A stretch of DNA of 64,000 nucleotides from JASJBU01 sp963790775 (GTDB lineage: Bacteria; Pseudomonadota; Gammaproteobacteria; Chromatiales; Chromatiaceae). A program made the translations under genes and the position numbers. The stretch is from assembly GCA_963790775.1 (NCBI GenBank), contig CAWBPR010000016.1, positions 62,001-126,000 on the forward strand, written 5' to 3'. Of this stretch, positions 27,729-35,900 are shown one piece after another. The notes under the pieces were generated by a model, which was not told the origin of the DNA, did no database searches, and saw only the letters and a list, made by a program, of their open reading frames with translations. Position 1 is the stretch's first letter; each line of letters begins with the position of its first letter.

Positions 27729-29366
27729 ATGGCCTTCCCCAAGAGTATTCGAGAGAATCTGCATTTTCTGGTAGCCGAGGTGGGCGTGCAACTCGCCGTG
27801 CTGCAAAGTTATCTCAGCACCCCCGCAGCCACGCTGGGAAAAAGAATTCTTGATCGTGAAGGCTATGCGGGTAACCTCAAGCAGCGTATCCACAACAGTT
27901 GTCTGGCGCAGATTTCAAGCGCATCAGAAGGGCAGGTGAACAAGCAGTTAATCCGGGCCGTAGAATTGATTGCGACCCACCTCGAACGCATCGCGGAGCA
28001 TGCACGGGAAGTGATTCAGCAGGCCAGTTACCTGAAAGATGCCTCGGTCCTCGCGGCGCAGGAGCATGGCCCGCTGTTGGAGTCACTCCTGCAGGGACTG
28101 GATCTGATCGAATCCGCAGTCTGTGAACAGGACAACCAGCTGGCCCTCAAACTGGGAAAGATTGAACAGGAGCTGGATGCGGCTTACAAGGGATATCTGA
28201 AAAAGTACACCAAGGCATTGAGAGGGCGGAAGCAGACCGAAGACCTGGTCTGCCTCATCTTTGTCGCGCACCGCATCGAACAGATGGGTGATGAGCTGCT
28301 GATTATCAGTGAAGCGATCCTCTCCGCCAATATGGGGCAGCCATTCAATACAAATCGCTACAGCACACTGAGTGCCTCGATGGCCAAGCTGGGTGAGAAG
28401 AATATCGAGGATCTTGGATTCAAGCAGATTGCTGAAACACGTTCAGGCAGCGGCATCGCCGGCATCACGCTGTCGGAAAATGGGGGAGATGGCTATGACG
28501 CCATCTATAAAGATGGTAAGAAACGCAAGCTCAAGGAAGAGCGGCAGGGTGTCGAGAGCTGGCATGAGATCTTTCCCGGACTGGCCCCCAAGATCCTCTC
28601 TTACCATAAGCGGGGACAATCCGCGGCCTTGCTTATAGAGCATCTGGCCGGGCTGACCTTTGAACAGATTCTGCTGCACGAATCAAACAAGCTGCTGAAG
28701 GAGACCCTTGGTCAGCTGACCGGGACCCTGCTTTCAGTCTGGCAGGAGACCCGATCCAAGAAAAAAATATCCGCTGAATATATCGGGCAGTTGCGCAAGA
28801 GACTGAATGATGTGTATGCCATACATCCGGAATTTCAGCAGGTGGAGAGTCGGGTGGGCGACTTGGCGCTGCCTTCATTCGATCATCTGCTGAAGCAGGG
28901 GATGCGTTTTGAGCAGCAGGTCGAAGCGCCGTTCTCTGTCTATATCCACGGCGATTTCAATGTCGACAATATCATTTATGATCCGGTGGAAAAACGCATC
29001 AGTTTTATCGATCTGCATCGCTCCCGCTATATGGACTATGTGCAGGATGTCACGGTTTTCATGGTCTCGATCTACCGGCTGCAGGTCTTGGATAAACAGG
29101 TGCGCGGGCGGATCCTCGCGCTGGCGGTGGAGTTCTGCGAGTTCGCCAGAAAGTTTGCCCGTAAGCGGGGCGATAAGTCCTTCGAGATCAGGCTGGCGTT
29201 GGGCCTGGTGCGTTCATTTGCGACATCAACCCGCTTCATCCTCGACAAATCACTCTCCCGGGCAATGTTTTTGAGGTCCCGGTATCTGCTCGAACAGGTA
29301 CTGCAGATCGATCCGCAAAAACTGTCCGGCTTCAAGGTTCCGATCAAGGAGATTTTCGTTGGCTAA
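27729..29366 (+). CDS. PhoU-like plus aminoglycoside-phosphotransferase-like protein (GAK-type kinase)
   Basis: 545 residues. The first about 210 are helical and resemble PhoU, with two three-helix repeats (IRAVELIATHLERIAEHARE, LIFVAHRIEQMGDELLIISE). The rest is an APH/choline-kinase fold with the catalytic loop HGDFNVDN (about 407) and the metal aspartate in FIDLHRSRYMDY. So it looks like a small-molecule kinase tied to a phosphate-sensing module. It begins the run of six more genes with phosphate chemistry; AAGGAG inside its 3' end drives the next gene, and the stop overlaps that gene by 8 bases. From memory, PhoU/APH proteins of this kind belong to the GAK (grasp-and-kinase) system. Substrate unknown. 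Confidence 0.8.
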   Translation: MAFPKSIRENLHFLVAEVGVQLAVLQSYLSTPAATLGKRILDREGYAGNLKQRIHNSCLAQISSASEGQVNKQLIRAVELIATHLERIAEHAREVIQQASYLKDASVLAAQEHGPLLESLLQGLDLIESAVCEQDNQLALKLGKIEQELDAAYKGYLKKYTKALRGRKQTEDLVCLIFVAHRIEQMGDELLIISEAILSANMGQPFNTNRYSTLSASMAKLGEKNIEDLGFKQIAETRSGSGIAGITLSENGGDGYDAIYKDGKKRKLKEERQGVESWHEIFPGLAPKILSYHKRGQSAALLIEHLAGLTFEQILLHESNKLLKETLGQLTGTLLSVWQETRSKKKISAEYIGQLRKRLNDVYAIHPEFQQVESRVGDLALPSFDHLLKQGMRFEQQVEAPFSVYIHGDFNVDNIIYDPVEKRISFIDLHRSRYMDYVQDVTVFMVSIYRLQVLDKQVRGRILALAVEFCEFARKFARKRGDKSFEIRLALGLVRSFATSTRFILDKSLSRAMFLRSRYLLEQVLQIDPQKLSGFKVPIKEIFVG

Positions 29367-30252
29367 TCCGAAGATAGGTGTTGTAGGCATTCCTGGAAAA
29401 TGGTCCACCGAGGCGCTGGCGGATGCGGTTGAAGCCGCTACCGGTTTTCGCCTGGTGGTGAACATGGATGAGGTGATGGCTGATCTTGATCAGGGACGGT
29501 TGCAGTTTCATCAATGGGATCTCTGCACCCTCGATGCGGTGATTGTGAAAAAGATCAGCGCTGAGTACAGTCCCAACAGCCTGGACCGGCTTGAGGTGCT
29601 GCGTCTGCTGGAAGGGCAGGGCGTCAGGGTGTTCAGCAGGGTCGGCTCGATCCTGCGCTTGATTGATCGTCTCAGTTGCACCATGACCCTGCAGAATGCC
29701 GGCATTCCGATGCCGCCGACCCGGGTCACGGAGAGTCCGTCTGCCGCCGCCGCGGCGCTCCATGAATTCGGTTCAGCGGTGTTCAAACCACTCTACTCGA
29801 CCAAGGCGCGGGGCATGGCAGTCATCGATGCCCATGATCCGCCGGATGAGATGGAGCGGCAGATCGGGAATTTTCATGCCGCAAATCCGATGATGTATAT
29901 CCAGAAACGATTGCATCTGCCGGGGCAGGATTTGGGTATGGTGTTTCTCGGCGGAGAATATCTGGGCAGTTATGCGCGAGTCGGGGATGGCGGCGCCTGG
30001 AACACCACGATTCACAGTGGCGGTCACTATGAAGGGTATAATGCGGATGACGGGCTGATCGAGCTGGGACACAGGGCGCAGGCGCTGTTTGACCTCGATT
30101 TTACCACGGTAGATGTGGCTGAAACCGAGCAGGGTCCGGTCGTTTTCGAGGTCTCCGCCTTTGGTGGATTTCGCGGCGCCCTGGAGGGAATGGGGATCAA
30201 CGTCCCGGAACGCTATGTGGACTACGTGCTGAATGAGTTGAAACGCCGATGA
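29359..30252 (+). CDS. RimK-like ATP-grasp ligase of the GAK system
   Basis: 297 residues with an ATP-grasp fold: KKISAEYSPNSLDRLEVLRL, then the nucleotide-binding SAVFKPLYSTKARGMAVID, MYIQKRLHL, and the metal-binding end GPVVFEVSAFGGFRGALEG. Such enzymes join a carboxylate to an amine through an acyl phosphate. Translation starts at TTG (29359): AAGGAG is eight bases ahead and no ATG fits. It overlaps the gene before by 8 bases and the gene after by 4, so expression is tightly coupled. It matches, from memory, the family named GAK system ATP-grasp enzyme. Substrates unknown. Confidence 0.82.
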   Translation: MANPKIGVVGIPGKWSTEALADAVEAATGFRLVVNMDEVMADLDQGRLQFHQWDLCTLDAVIVKKISAEYSPNSLDRLEVLRLLEGQGVRVFSRVGSILRLIDRLSCTMTLQNAGIPMPPTRVTESPSAAAAALHEFGSAVFKPLYSTKARGMAVIDAHDPPDEMERQIGNFHAANPMMYIQKRLHLPGQDLGMVFLGGEYLGSYARVGDGGAWNTTIHSGGHYEGYNADDGLIELGHRAQALFDLDFTTVDVAETEQGPVVFEVSAFGGFRGALEGMGINVPERYVDYVLNELKRR

Positions 30253-31358
30253 ATGAGCCTTCAAATCAACTGACAGATCTGGCCTCTGCGGTTGCGCTGC
30301 TGAGCGGGAATGCAATCCTCAGTGAAAGAGTTCTGACGATCGACTGTGGTGGTTGCGTGCTCGGGCTGCGCTCCAATTCTGACAGATTGATCGGGCATCT
30401 TGCAGACTATTTTTCGCACCTGATTTGTGAAACAGGCAATATCGATCTGGAGATAATCGCCATCGAGCGCGAGGTGGTTGATGTCGCGAATGAATTTACC
30501 GACTGGCAGCGGGAACCTGGAAAAACCGGCAGAAAGGACGCCACTCTGGATCTTCCACACGCGCGCCTGGTCAGGAAGGTGCGCACCGGCATGTTGTTTC
30601 TGCAGAGTGACGCCCAACGGATCGCCGCCGGCCCCTGTCTGGAGCATGACAATCAGCTGATAAATTTCATCAATGCCCAGTATATGAACTGGCTGCAGCA
30701 GCGTGGCTGGCTGATCTGCCATGCCTCCGGGCTGGTGCGCAACGAGCGGACACTGGCCATGGCTGGTCTCTCCGGTGGTGGGAAATCCACGCTGATGCTG
30801 CAGTTGCTGGAACATCAGGATGTGAATTTTCTCACCAATGACCGGCTGTTTATCCGCCGGGAGACCGGCGGGGTGGAGGCCCGGGGGATACCCAAACTGC
30901 CTCGCATCAATCCGGGCACCATCGTCACCAATCCGACGCTTGAACCGATGATTCCGGAACTCCAGCGCAAGGCGCTGCTTGCACTGCCAAAGCAGGAGCT
31001 TTGGGAGTTGGAAGAGAAGTATGATGTGGATGTTGAGAAAACCTATGGTATGGGCCGGATCAGCACCCATGCGCCCTTGCATGCATTTCTGGTGTTAAAC
31101 TGGCAGCGGGAGAGCGATCAAGTTCTGCAACTGAGACAGGTCGAGCTTGCCCGTCGGCGGGATCTTTTGTCCGCGATCATGAAATCGCCAGGGCCTTTCT
31201 ACCAATATGCGGATGGTGGTTTTTTTCAGGATACGACACAGCTGGATGAACAGGCCTACCTCCGGCTGCTCCAGGGTATCCCGGTCTATGAAGCAAGTGG
31301 TCGGGTCGATTTTGCAGGTCTGAGACATCGCTGCTATACAGAATTATTGCATCAATAA
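30249..31358 (+). CDS. HprK-related kinase
   Basis: 369 residues, with a P-loop GLSGGGKST (173-181) in the setting typical of HPr kinase/phosphorylase relatives (WLICHASGLV..LAMAGLSGGGKST, LTNDRLFIRR). The HPr kinase family phosphorylates a serine on a protein; this branch is the HprK-related kinase of the GAK system and its target is not known. Start codon ATG overlaps the stop of the ATP-grasp gene (ATGA). The N-terminal part (about 1-150) has no recognised domain. Confidence 0.82.
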   Translation: MNEPSNQLTDLASAVALLSGNAILSERVLTIDCGGCVLGLRSNSDRLIGHLADYFSHLICETGNIDLEIIAIEREVVDVANEFTDWQREPGKTGRKDATLDLPHARLVRKVRTGMLFLQSDAQRIAAGPCLEHDNQLINFINAQYMNWLQQRGWLICHASGLVRNERTLAMAGLSGGGKSTLMLQLLEHQDVNFLTNDRLFIRRETGGVEARGIPKLPRINPGTIVTNPTLEPMIPELQRKALLALPKQELWELEEKYDVDVEKTYGMGRISTHAPLHAFLVLNWQRESDQVLQLRQVELARRRDLLSAIMKSPGPFYQYADGGFFQDTTQLDEQAYLRLLQGIPVYEASGRVDFAGLRHRCYTELLHQ

Positions 31359-31378
31359 ACGCACGAGGTTGGGAATCT

Positions 31379-32347
31379 ATGGCGCGCGAGCTGCTAATTT
31401 TAAGACATGGGAAATCTGATTGGAGTCAGGATGTTGGAGACTTTCACCGTTCGTTGAAGGATCGAGGCAAAAGGGCTGCTCAACGCATCGGTGTCTGGCT
31501 CCAGCAACATGGAGTGTTGCCGGATTATATCATTTCCTCACCGGCCGAACGGGCGCTGGAGACCGCGCGTAAAATATCCAAGGCGATGGATATGGATAGC
31601 CGCCAGATCAAACAGGAACAGGCCATCTATGAGGCCAGCCTTTCTGATCTGCTTAAGGTGCTGGCCAGTTGTCCGAAAAGGGCCCGGCGCGTGATGATTG
31701 TGGGGCATAATCCAGGGCTGGAGCAGCTCTTGATCCATCTCTCCAAGGGCAAGATCCCGCACCCAAAAGATGGCAATCTGCTTCCCACCGCCACCCTGGC
31801 CAGATTGAAACTCCCGGATGACTGGCGTGAGCTTGGAGCCGGTTGTGGCGAGTTGAAATCGCTAACCCGGCCGAAGGGGCTGCCAAAGAAGTTTCCCTTT
31901 CCGGATTTTCAAGGTCAGGAGCAACGCGATCGCCCAGCCTACTACTATACCCAGTCGTCAGTGATTCCCTACCGAATAACGGATGGCAAGCCAGAGATAC
32001 TGGTGGTGATGTCGAGCCAGAAAAAACATTGGGTGGTGCCGAAGGGGATCAGTGATCCGGGCATGACCTTGCAGGAGTCTGCAGCTGAGGAGGCGCTGGA
32101 GGAAGCCGGTGTCGAAGGTGAAGTGGAGAGCCTGCCGCTGGGGAGCTATACCTGCGAAAAGTGGGGGGCTGAGTGTACGGTTCATGTCTATCCCATGAGA
32201 GTGACGCAGGTGTTGCCTGAATCGGCCTGGGTAGAACGCCATCGGAGTCGTGAGTGGTTGACCCCGGAACAGGCGATTGAAAGGGTCAGAGAGCAAAAAC
32301 TCCAGCCGTTGATCGAGTCACTGGTGAAACAGTTGAAATCCAGCTGA
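31379..32347 (+). CDS. SixA phosphohistidine phosphatase fused to a Nudix hydrolase
   Basis: 322 residues. Residues 1-160 are a histidine phosphatase with LILRHGKSDW (RHG at 8-10) and the second His in MIVGHNPGLEQLL, the SixA type that removes phosphate from phosphohistidine. Residues 195-320 are a Nudix domain of the diphosphoinositol-polyphosphate type with box GISDPGMTLQESAAEEALEE then AGVEGEV. Fusion of the two is uncommon and suggests a substrate that carries both kinds of bond. It lies 21 bases after the HprK-like gene. Confidence 0.85.
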   Translation: MARELLILRHGKSDWSQDVGDFHRSLKDRGKRAAQRIGVWLQQHGVLPDYIISSPAERALETARKISKAMDMDSRQIKQEQAIYEASLSDLLKVLASCPKRARRVMIVGHNPGLEQLLIHLSKGKIPHPKDGNLLPTATLARLKLPDDWRELGAGCGELKSLTRPKGLPKKFPFPDFQGQEQRDRPAYYYTQSSVIPYRITDGKPEILVVMSSQKKHWVVPKGISDPGMTLQESAAEEALEEAGVEGEVESLPLGSYTCEKWGAECTVHVYPMRVTQVLPESAWVERHRSREWLTPEQAIERVREQKLQPLIESLVKQLKSS

Positions 32348-32356
32348 ACCAGCCTG

Positions 32357-33061
32357 ATGGCTAGAGTGATAGCGGCCCTGATCCGGCATGGAGATTATCA
32401 ACAGCTGATCGATACCCCGAGCGCTCTGCAGCCTTTCCCTCTGAATGACAATGGCAGGGCGCAGGCAAAAGCGGCTGCGCCGGAGTTAATTGAAGTGCTG
32501 CAACAGCACGGCTGGGTGCTTGATCCGCAAATTGACACCTCGCGTCTGTTGCGCGCCTGGCAAACCGCAGCTTTGATGTCTGAAGAACTCAATGTCCATT
32601 TAAAGCAAGATCTGCGACTGGAGAGTTTTGACGATCTCGCCGAACGCAGTGTGGGTTCAGCCGCCAACTTGACAGTGCGGCAGATCGAGACTGTGCTCTC
32701 TCTTGATCCCAGGTTTCCGGCTCCCCCTGCCGCTTGGAAATCCGACAGCCACTACTGTCTGCCATTGCAGGGGGCGGAATCTCTGCTGGATGCCGGGAAG
32801 CGGGTCGCGGACCACATTGAGGGGAGCCTGCAGCAACTGGTTGAGCAGTGTCGTGTCGATACGGTCAGGTTGCTCGTGGGGCATGGCGCCGCCTTTCGGC
32901 ATGCAGCTTATTACCTTGGCATTCTTGCCTATGAGCAGATCGCTCAGCTGAGTATGTACCACTGCCGTCCGGTGTTCATCGAGCGTCTGGGCAACCGCCA
33001 ATGGCGGCATATCGCGGGCGACTGGAAAATTCGTAAACAGCATGAAGGCTTTACTGACTAA
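32357..33061 (+). CDS. Histidine phosphatase family protein
   Basis: 234 residues. ALIRHGDY near the start (phosphate-accepting His), and VRLLVGHGAAFRHAAYYLG carries the second His. Closest in layout to phosphoglycerate-mutase-like phosphatases of this gene run. It starts nine bases past the stop of the SixA-Nudix fusion. Substrate unknown. Confidence 0.82.
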   Translation: MARVIAALIRHGDYQQLIDTPSALQPFPLNDNGRAQAKAAAPELIEVLQQHGWVLDPQIDTSRLLRAWQTAALMSEELNVHLKQDLRLESFDDLAERSVGSAANLTVRQIETVLSLDPRFPAPPAAWKSDSHYCLPLQGAESLLDAGKRVADHIEGSLQQLVEQCRVDTVRLLVGHGAAFRHAAYYLGILAYEQIAQLSMYHCRPVFIERLGNRQWRHIAGDWKIRKQHEGFTD

Positions 33062-33079
33062 ATCTTTTCACCTAAAGCG

Positions 33080-34408
33080 ATGAGTCAAAACAAAAAAAAA
33101 TCCAGATTACCCCGCTATAAAGGGCAGGAGTGGCTGGATGTCGAACTGCCGGTAAAAGAGCAGCCCTGGTTGCTGGGTAAGCAGCGCTCGATCAGCAAAG
33201 ACAAGGGGCATCGGGCCTCATCAACCGAGATCCTCGAGCGGTTGCTGGAGCAGGATGCATGGCGCTGGCCGAAGAGGCCGCTCTATTTCTTTTCCGACCT
33301 GCATGCGGATAGCGATGCTTTTCTGGCTTCCCTGGTGGCATCCGGAGGGGTGGAAAAGACCGGCAGCGGGGATCGCGACTTCAAGCTCACCAAAACGGGC
33401 AGACGCGCCCGTTTCGTGATTGGTGGTGACTGTTTCGATAAAGGTCCCAGCAATCTGCGGCTGCTGCGGGTAATTCATCGTTTGATTGATCAAGGCGCCA
33501 GAGTGCGGCTGCTGGCGGGGAATCATGACATCCGCATCAAACTGGGAATCCGCTCAGTGGGATTGGAGCGTGATCCGTTGCATGATCATTTCTTCATCCG
33601 CATGGGGAATAAGGCGGTGCCCTTCCTCAAAGAGATCTTCAATCACTATCTGCAGGGGGAGAATGCACTCAAGGGCATACCGTCAACCCGGGAGTGCCGG
33701 CGCAGACTCTACCCGCCAAAAAGCTGGTTTAAAGAGTTTCCCAAGCTGGCCCAATGGGCGATGCCGGAAAACCGGGTTGAGCGAGAGATGCAGCGGCTGA
33801 TGGAAAAAAGCGCCAGCTTCGAGAAGGACTGCGCAGCCGCTGATCTCACCCTGCGTCAGATCTATGCGGCAGCGCTCAAGTGGCAGGAGCTGTTTTTGCA
33901 TCCGCAAGGTGAATTTGCCTGGTTCTTCCAGCGTATGCGCCTGGCGTACCAGCGGGGATCATTCCTGTTTGTGCATGCCGGGCTGGATGATCGGGCGGCC
34001 AAACTGGTCAGCAAGTTTGGTGTGAAGCAGTTGAACAAACAGTTTCATGAGCATGTAAAAGAGGAGCTGTTCGAGTTCTATTACGGGCCGCTGGCGAACA
34101 TCATCCGCACCAAGTATCGTGAGGTGGATCTGCCGCTGACGCAGAAAGGTGTGAGGCTGATTCATGAGGCGGGAATCCATGCCATTGTGCATGGCCATGA
34201 CAACAGACACCATGGACAACGGATCATGGTGCGCAAGGGAATCGTCAATTTCGAGTGTGATGCAACGATCGATCGAAACACGCGCAAGAAAGAGGGGCTG
34301 ACAGGCTGCGGGGCTGCAGTGACCATCTTTCATCCAGACAAGCTGGTGATGGGAGTCAGCACCGACTACCCGTTTATCAAAGTCTTTGATCCCGCTTCCC
34401 TCGGCTGA
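33080..34408 (+). CDS. Metallophosphoesterase (FBPase class III-like)
   Basis: 442 residues with the full calcineurin-like motif series: FSDLHADSDAFL (about 72), GGDCFDKGP (about 115), LAGNHDIRIKLG (about 147), VHAGLDDRAAK (about 298) and VHGHDNRHHGQRI (about 370). Two metals are expected. It is a soluble cytosolic phosphatase. It is 18 bases downstream of the histidine phosphatase and precedes the small Trp-motif protein. In GAK-type gene sets such a phosphatase is a recurrent member, as far as I remember; its substrate is unknown. Confidence 0.85.
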   Translation: MSQNKKKSRLPRYKGQEWLDVELPVKEQPWLLGKQRSISKDKGHRASSTEILERLLEQDAWRWPKRPLYFFSDLHADSDAFLASLVASGGVEKTGSGDRDFKLTKTGRRARFVIGGDCFDKGPSNLRLLRVIHRLIDQGARVRLLAGNHDIRIKLGIRSVGLERDPLHDHFFIRMGNKAVPFLKEIFNHYLQGENALKGIPSTRECRRRLYPPKSWFKEFPKLAQWAMPENRVEREMQRLMEKSASFEKDCAAADLTLRQIYAAALKWQELFLHPQGEFAWFFQRMRLAYQRGSFLFVHAGLDDRAAKLVSKFGVKQLNKQFHEHVKEELFEFYYGPLANIIRTKYREVDLPLTQKGVRLIHEAGIHAIVHGHDNRHHGQRIMVRKGIVNFECDATIDRNTRKKEGLTGCGAAVTIFHPDKLVMGVSTDYPFIKVFDPASLG

Positions 34409-34425
34409 TTAGGCAGGTATATAAA

Positions 34426-34698
34426 ATGAAACAGAGTAAAAAAAGCTTTCGCCATGAATCACTGCAGGATGCAGGCTCTATCCAGGCCATTCTGAAGGCG
34501 GTCAGCCAGGGTATAGGCAAGGGGCGGCTCAACCTGAGTGACGAAGATGATGAGATGGTGCTGGAGCCGGATGGTCTGCTGCATCTGAAATTGACCGCCA
34601 ATCAGGAGGAGAATCGTCACCGCATCAATTTGCGCGTCACCTGGCAAACAGAAGGGGAGATGCCGAAGAAGAAAAATCTTCGGATTTCTTCCAAATAG
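34426..34698 (+). CDS. Small amphi-Trp/XXXCH-type protein
   Basis: 90 residues. An N-terminal helix-forming part (MKQSKKSFRHESLQDAGSIQ), then GIGKGRLNLSDEDDEMVLEP and a beta region ending INLRVTWQ with a Trp near residue 75. This small pattern matches, from memory, the GAK-associated domain families with a conserved C-terminal Trp. It may be the protein substrate or carrier of the kinases around it. RBS is weak. It lies 17 bases past the phosphoesterase. Confidence 0.65.
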   Translation: MKQSKKSFRHESLQDAGSIQAILKAVSQGIGKGRLNLSDEDDEMVLEPDGLLHLKLTANQEENRHRINLRVTWQTEGEMPKKKNLRISSK

Positions 34699-34707
34699 AC
34701 CTGCTCG

Positions 34708-35211
34708 ATGATGCAACAGGACAATCCCAAGCTTGCGCAGCTGGCGAATGAAGTTGCGCAGCTTCTACGTCAGCAGCAACTACGCCTGGCGGTGGCGGAA
34801 TCCTGCACCGGTGGCTGGGTTGCCATGGTTTTGACCGGCATCCCCGGCAGCAGCGCCTGGTTTGACCGGGGATTCGTCACTTACAGCAATCAGGCCAAGC
34901 AGCAGATGCTGGGGGTGCAGGCGGCTACTCTGCAGACATACGGAGCGGTCAGTGAGCAGACCGTTGCTGAAATGGCGCGTGGCGCACTCACGGCGAGCGA
35001 TGCGGACCTGAGCCTCGCCATCAGCGGCATTGCCGGGCCCGGGGGAGGCACGCCTGAAAAAACCGTGGGTACGGTCTGTTTTGCCTGGCAGCTCAGGCAG
35101 GGTGAAACGGTCATTGCAACGGTGTGGTTTCCCGGTGACCGGCAGGCGGTGCGCAGGCAAGCCGTGGAATACGCCTTGCAAAAGCTGCTGGAACTGGTTC
35201 GCAATGGCTGA
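34708..35211 (+). CDS. pncC: Nicotinamide-nucleotide amidohydrolase (CinA C-terminal type)
   Basis: 167 residues, the stand-alone form of the CinA C-terminal domain. It has AVAESCTGGWVAMVLTGIPGSS, RGFVTYSNQAKQQMLGV, YGAVSEQTVAEMARGA and SGIAGPGGGTPEKTVGT. It deamidates nicotinamide mononucleotide to nicotinic acid mononucleotide, a cytosolic NAD salvage step. It often precedes recA in proteobacteria, as here with one insertion. Its end overlaps the start of thpR by 8 bases. Confidence 0.93.
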   Translation: MMQQDNPKLAQLANEVAQLLRQQQLRLAVAESCTGGWVAMVLTGIPGSSAWFDRGFVTYSNQAKQQMLGVQAATLQTYGAVSEQTVAEMARGALTASDADLSLAISGIAGPGGGTPEKTVGTVCFAWQLRQGETVIATVWFPGDRQAVRRQAVEYALQKLLELVRNG

Positions 35212-35725
35212 AGGCAGGCTGTTTTTCGCCCTCTGGCCGCCGCGTGAGACGCGCGATCGATTGGCGGGGTTGGCCAGACAATTCAATCCGCCGGGAGGAC
35301 GCCTGCATCATCCGGACGACCTGCACATCACCCTGGTTTTTCTGGGGCAGGTGAAGGATGCGCAACTACCCTGTATCCAGCGGGTGGCGGACGGCATCCT
35401 TTCCCCAGTTTTCACATTGCAACTCGACACCCTCGGTCATTGGCCCAGGCCGAGAATCCTCTGGAGTGGACCTTCCGCACAGTCCGAGGCCCTGCAGCAT
35501 CTGGTGAGGTCCCTGCAGAATGGACTGCAGGAATGCGGTTTCGAGCCTGAGAAGCGCCGTTACAAGCCGCATGTTACCTTGCACCGCAAGGTGCGCCATG
35601 CCGAGGCCGGAGCCATCGATAAGCCTATCGAATGGCGCGCTGCTGAGTTTGTCCTGGCCGCTTCGGGTGGTGGCGCAGCGGATCAGCCGAGGTATCGGAT
35701 CCTGCAGCGCTGGAGTTTCAATTAA
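35204..35725 (+). CDS. thpR: RNA 2',3'-cyclic phosphodiesterase
   Basis: 173 residues, the LigT/ThpR family: two HxTx motifs, LHITLVFLG (near 48) and PHVTLHRKV (near 126), the hallmark of 2H phosphoesterases that open 2',3'-cyclic phosphate ends of RNA. Start at 35204, ATG inside the last codons of pncC, fits the family N-terminus (AEGRLFFALWPP). pncC and thpR are translationally overlapping. Confidence 0.92.
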   Translation: MAEGRLFFALWPPRETRDRLAGLARQFNPPGGRLHHPDDLHITLVFLGQVKDAQLPCIQRVADGILSPVFTLQLDTLGHWPRPRILWSGPSAQSEALQHLVRSLQNGLQECGFEPEKRRYKPHVTLHRKVRHAEAGAIDKPIEWRAAEFVLAASGGGAADQPRYRILQRWSFN

Positions 35726-35747
35726 TCCTGCAATTTTCAGAAAAAAA

Positions 35748-35827
35748 CCGTTCAGTGACTCATGACGTGAGCCTGTGGCTGTTCGGTAAATATACAGCTT
35801 TTAAAGTAACCAATGAACTGGACGCTA
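35748..35827 (+). promoter_or_regulatory. Duplicated upstream module, copy 1
   Basis: CCGTTCAGTGACTCATGACG, GTGAGCCTGTGGCTGT (35748-35782), then GGACGCTA at 35820. The same 35-base block with one change lies 115 bases before recA (38417-38451), with GGACGCTA at the same distance of 72 bases. It lies 153 bases ahead of the 776-aa gene. ATGACG could serve as a -35. A CTGT-N11-ACAG dyad (35779-35797) is not a correct LexA spacing. Confidence 0.55.
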
Positions 35828-35900
35828 GGGGAACTGACCTCCCCAGGTGACCTGTTTTCTGGCAATAGCGATCGTTAGATTTTTATGAATTGGATGTTAT

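Noticed and set aside
35779..35797. CTGT..ACAG dyad as a LexA box upstream of the 776-residue gene
   Set aside because: Spacing is 11 instead of 8 bases, and the matching copy before recA lacks the right half.
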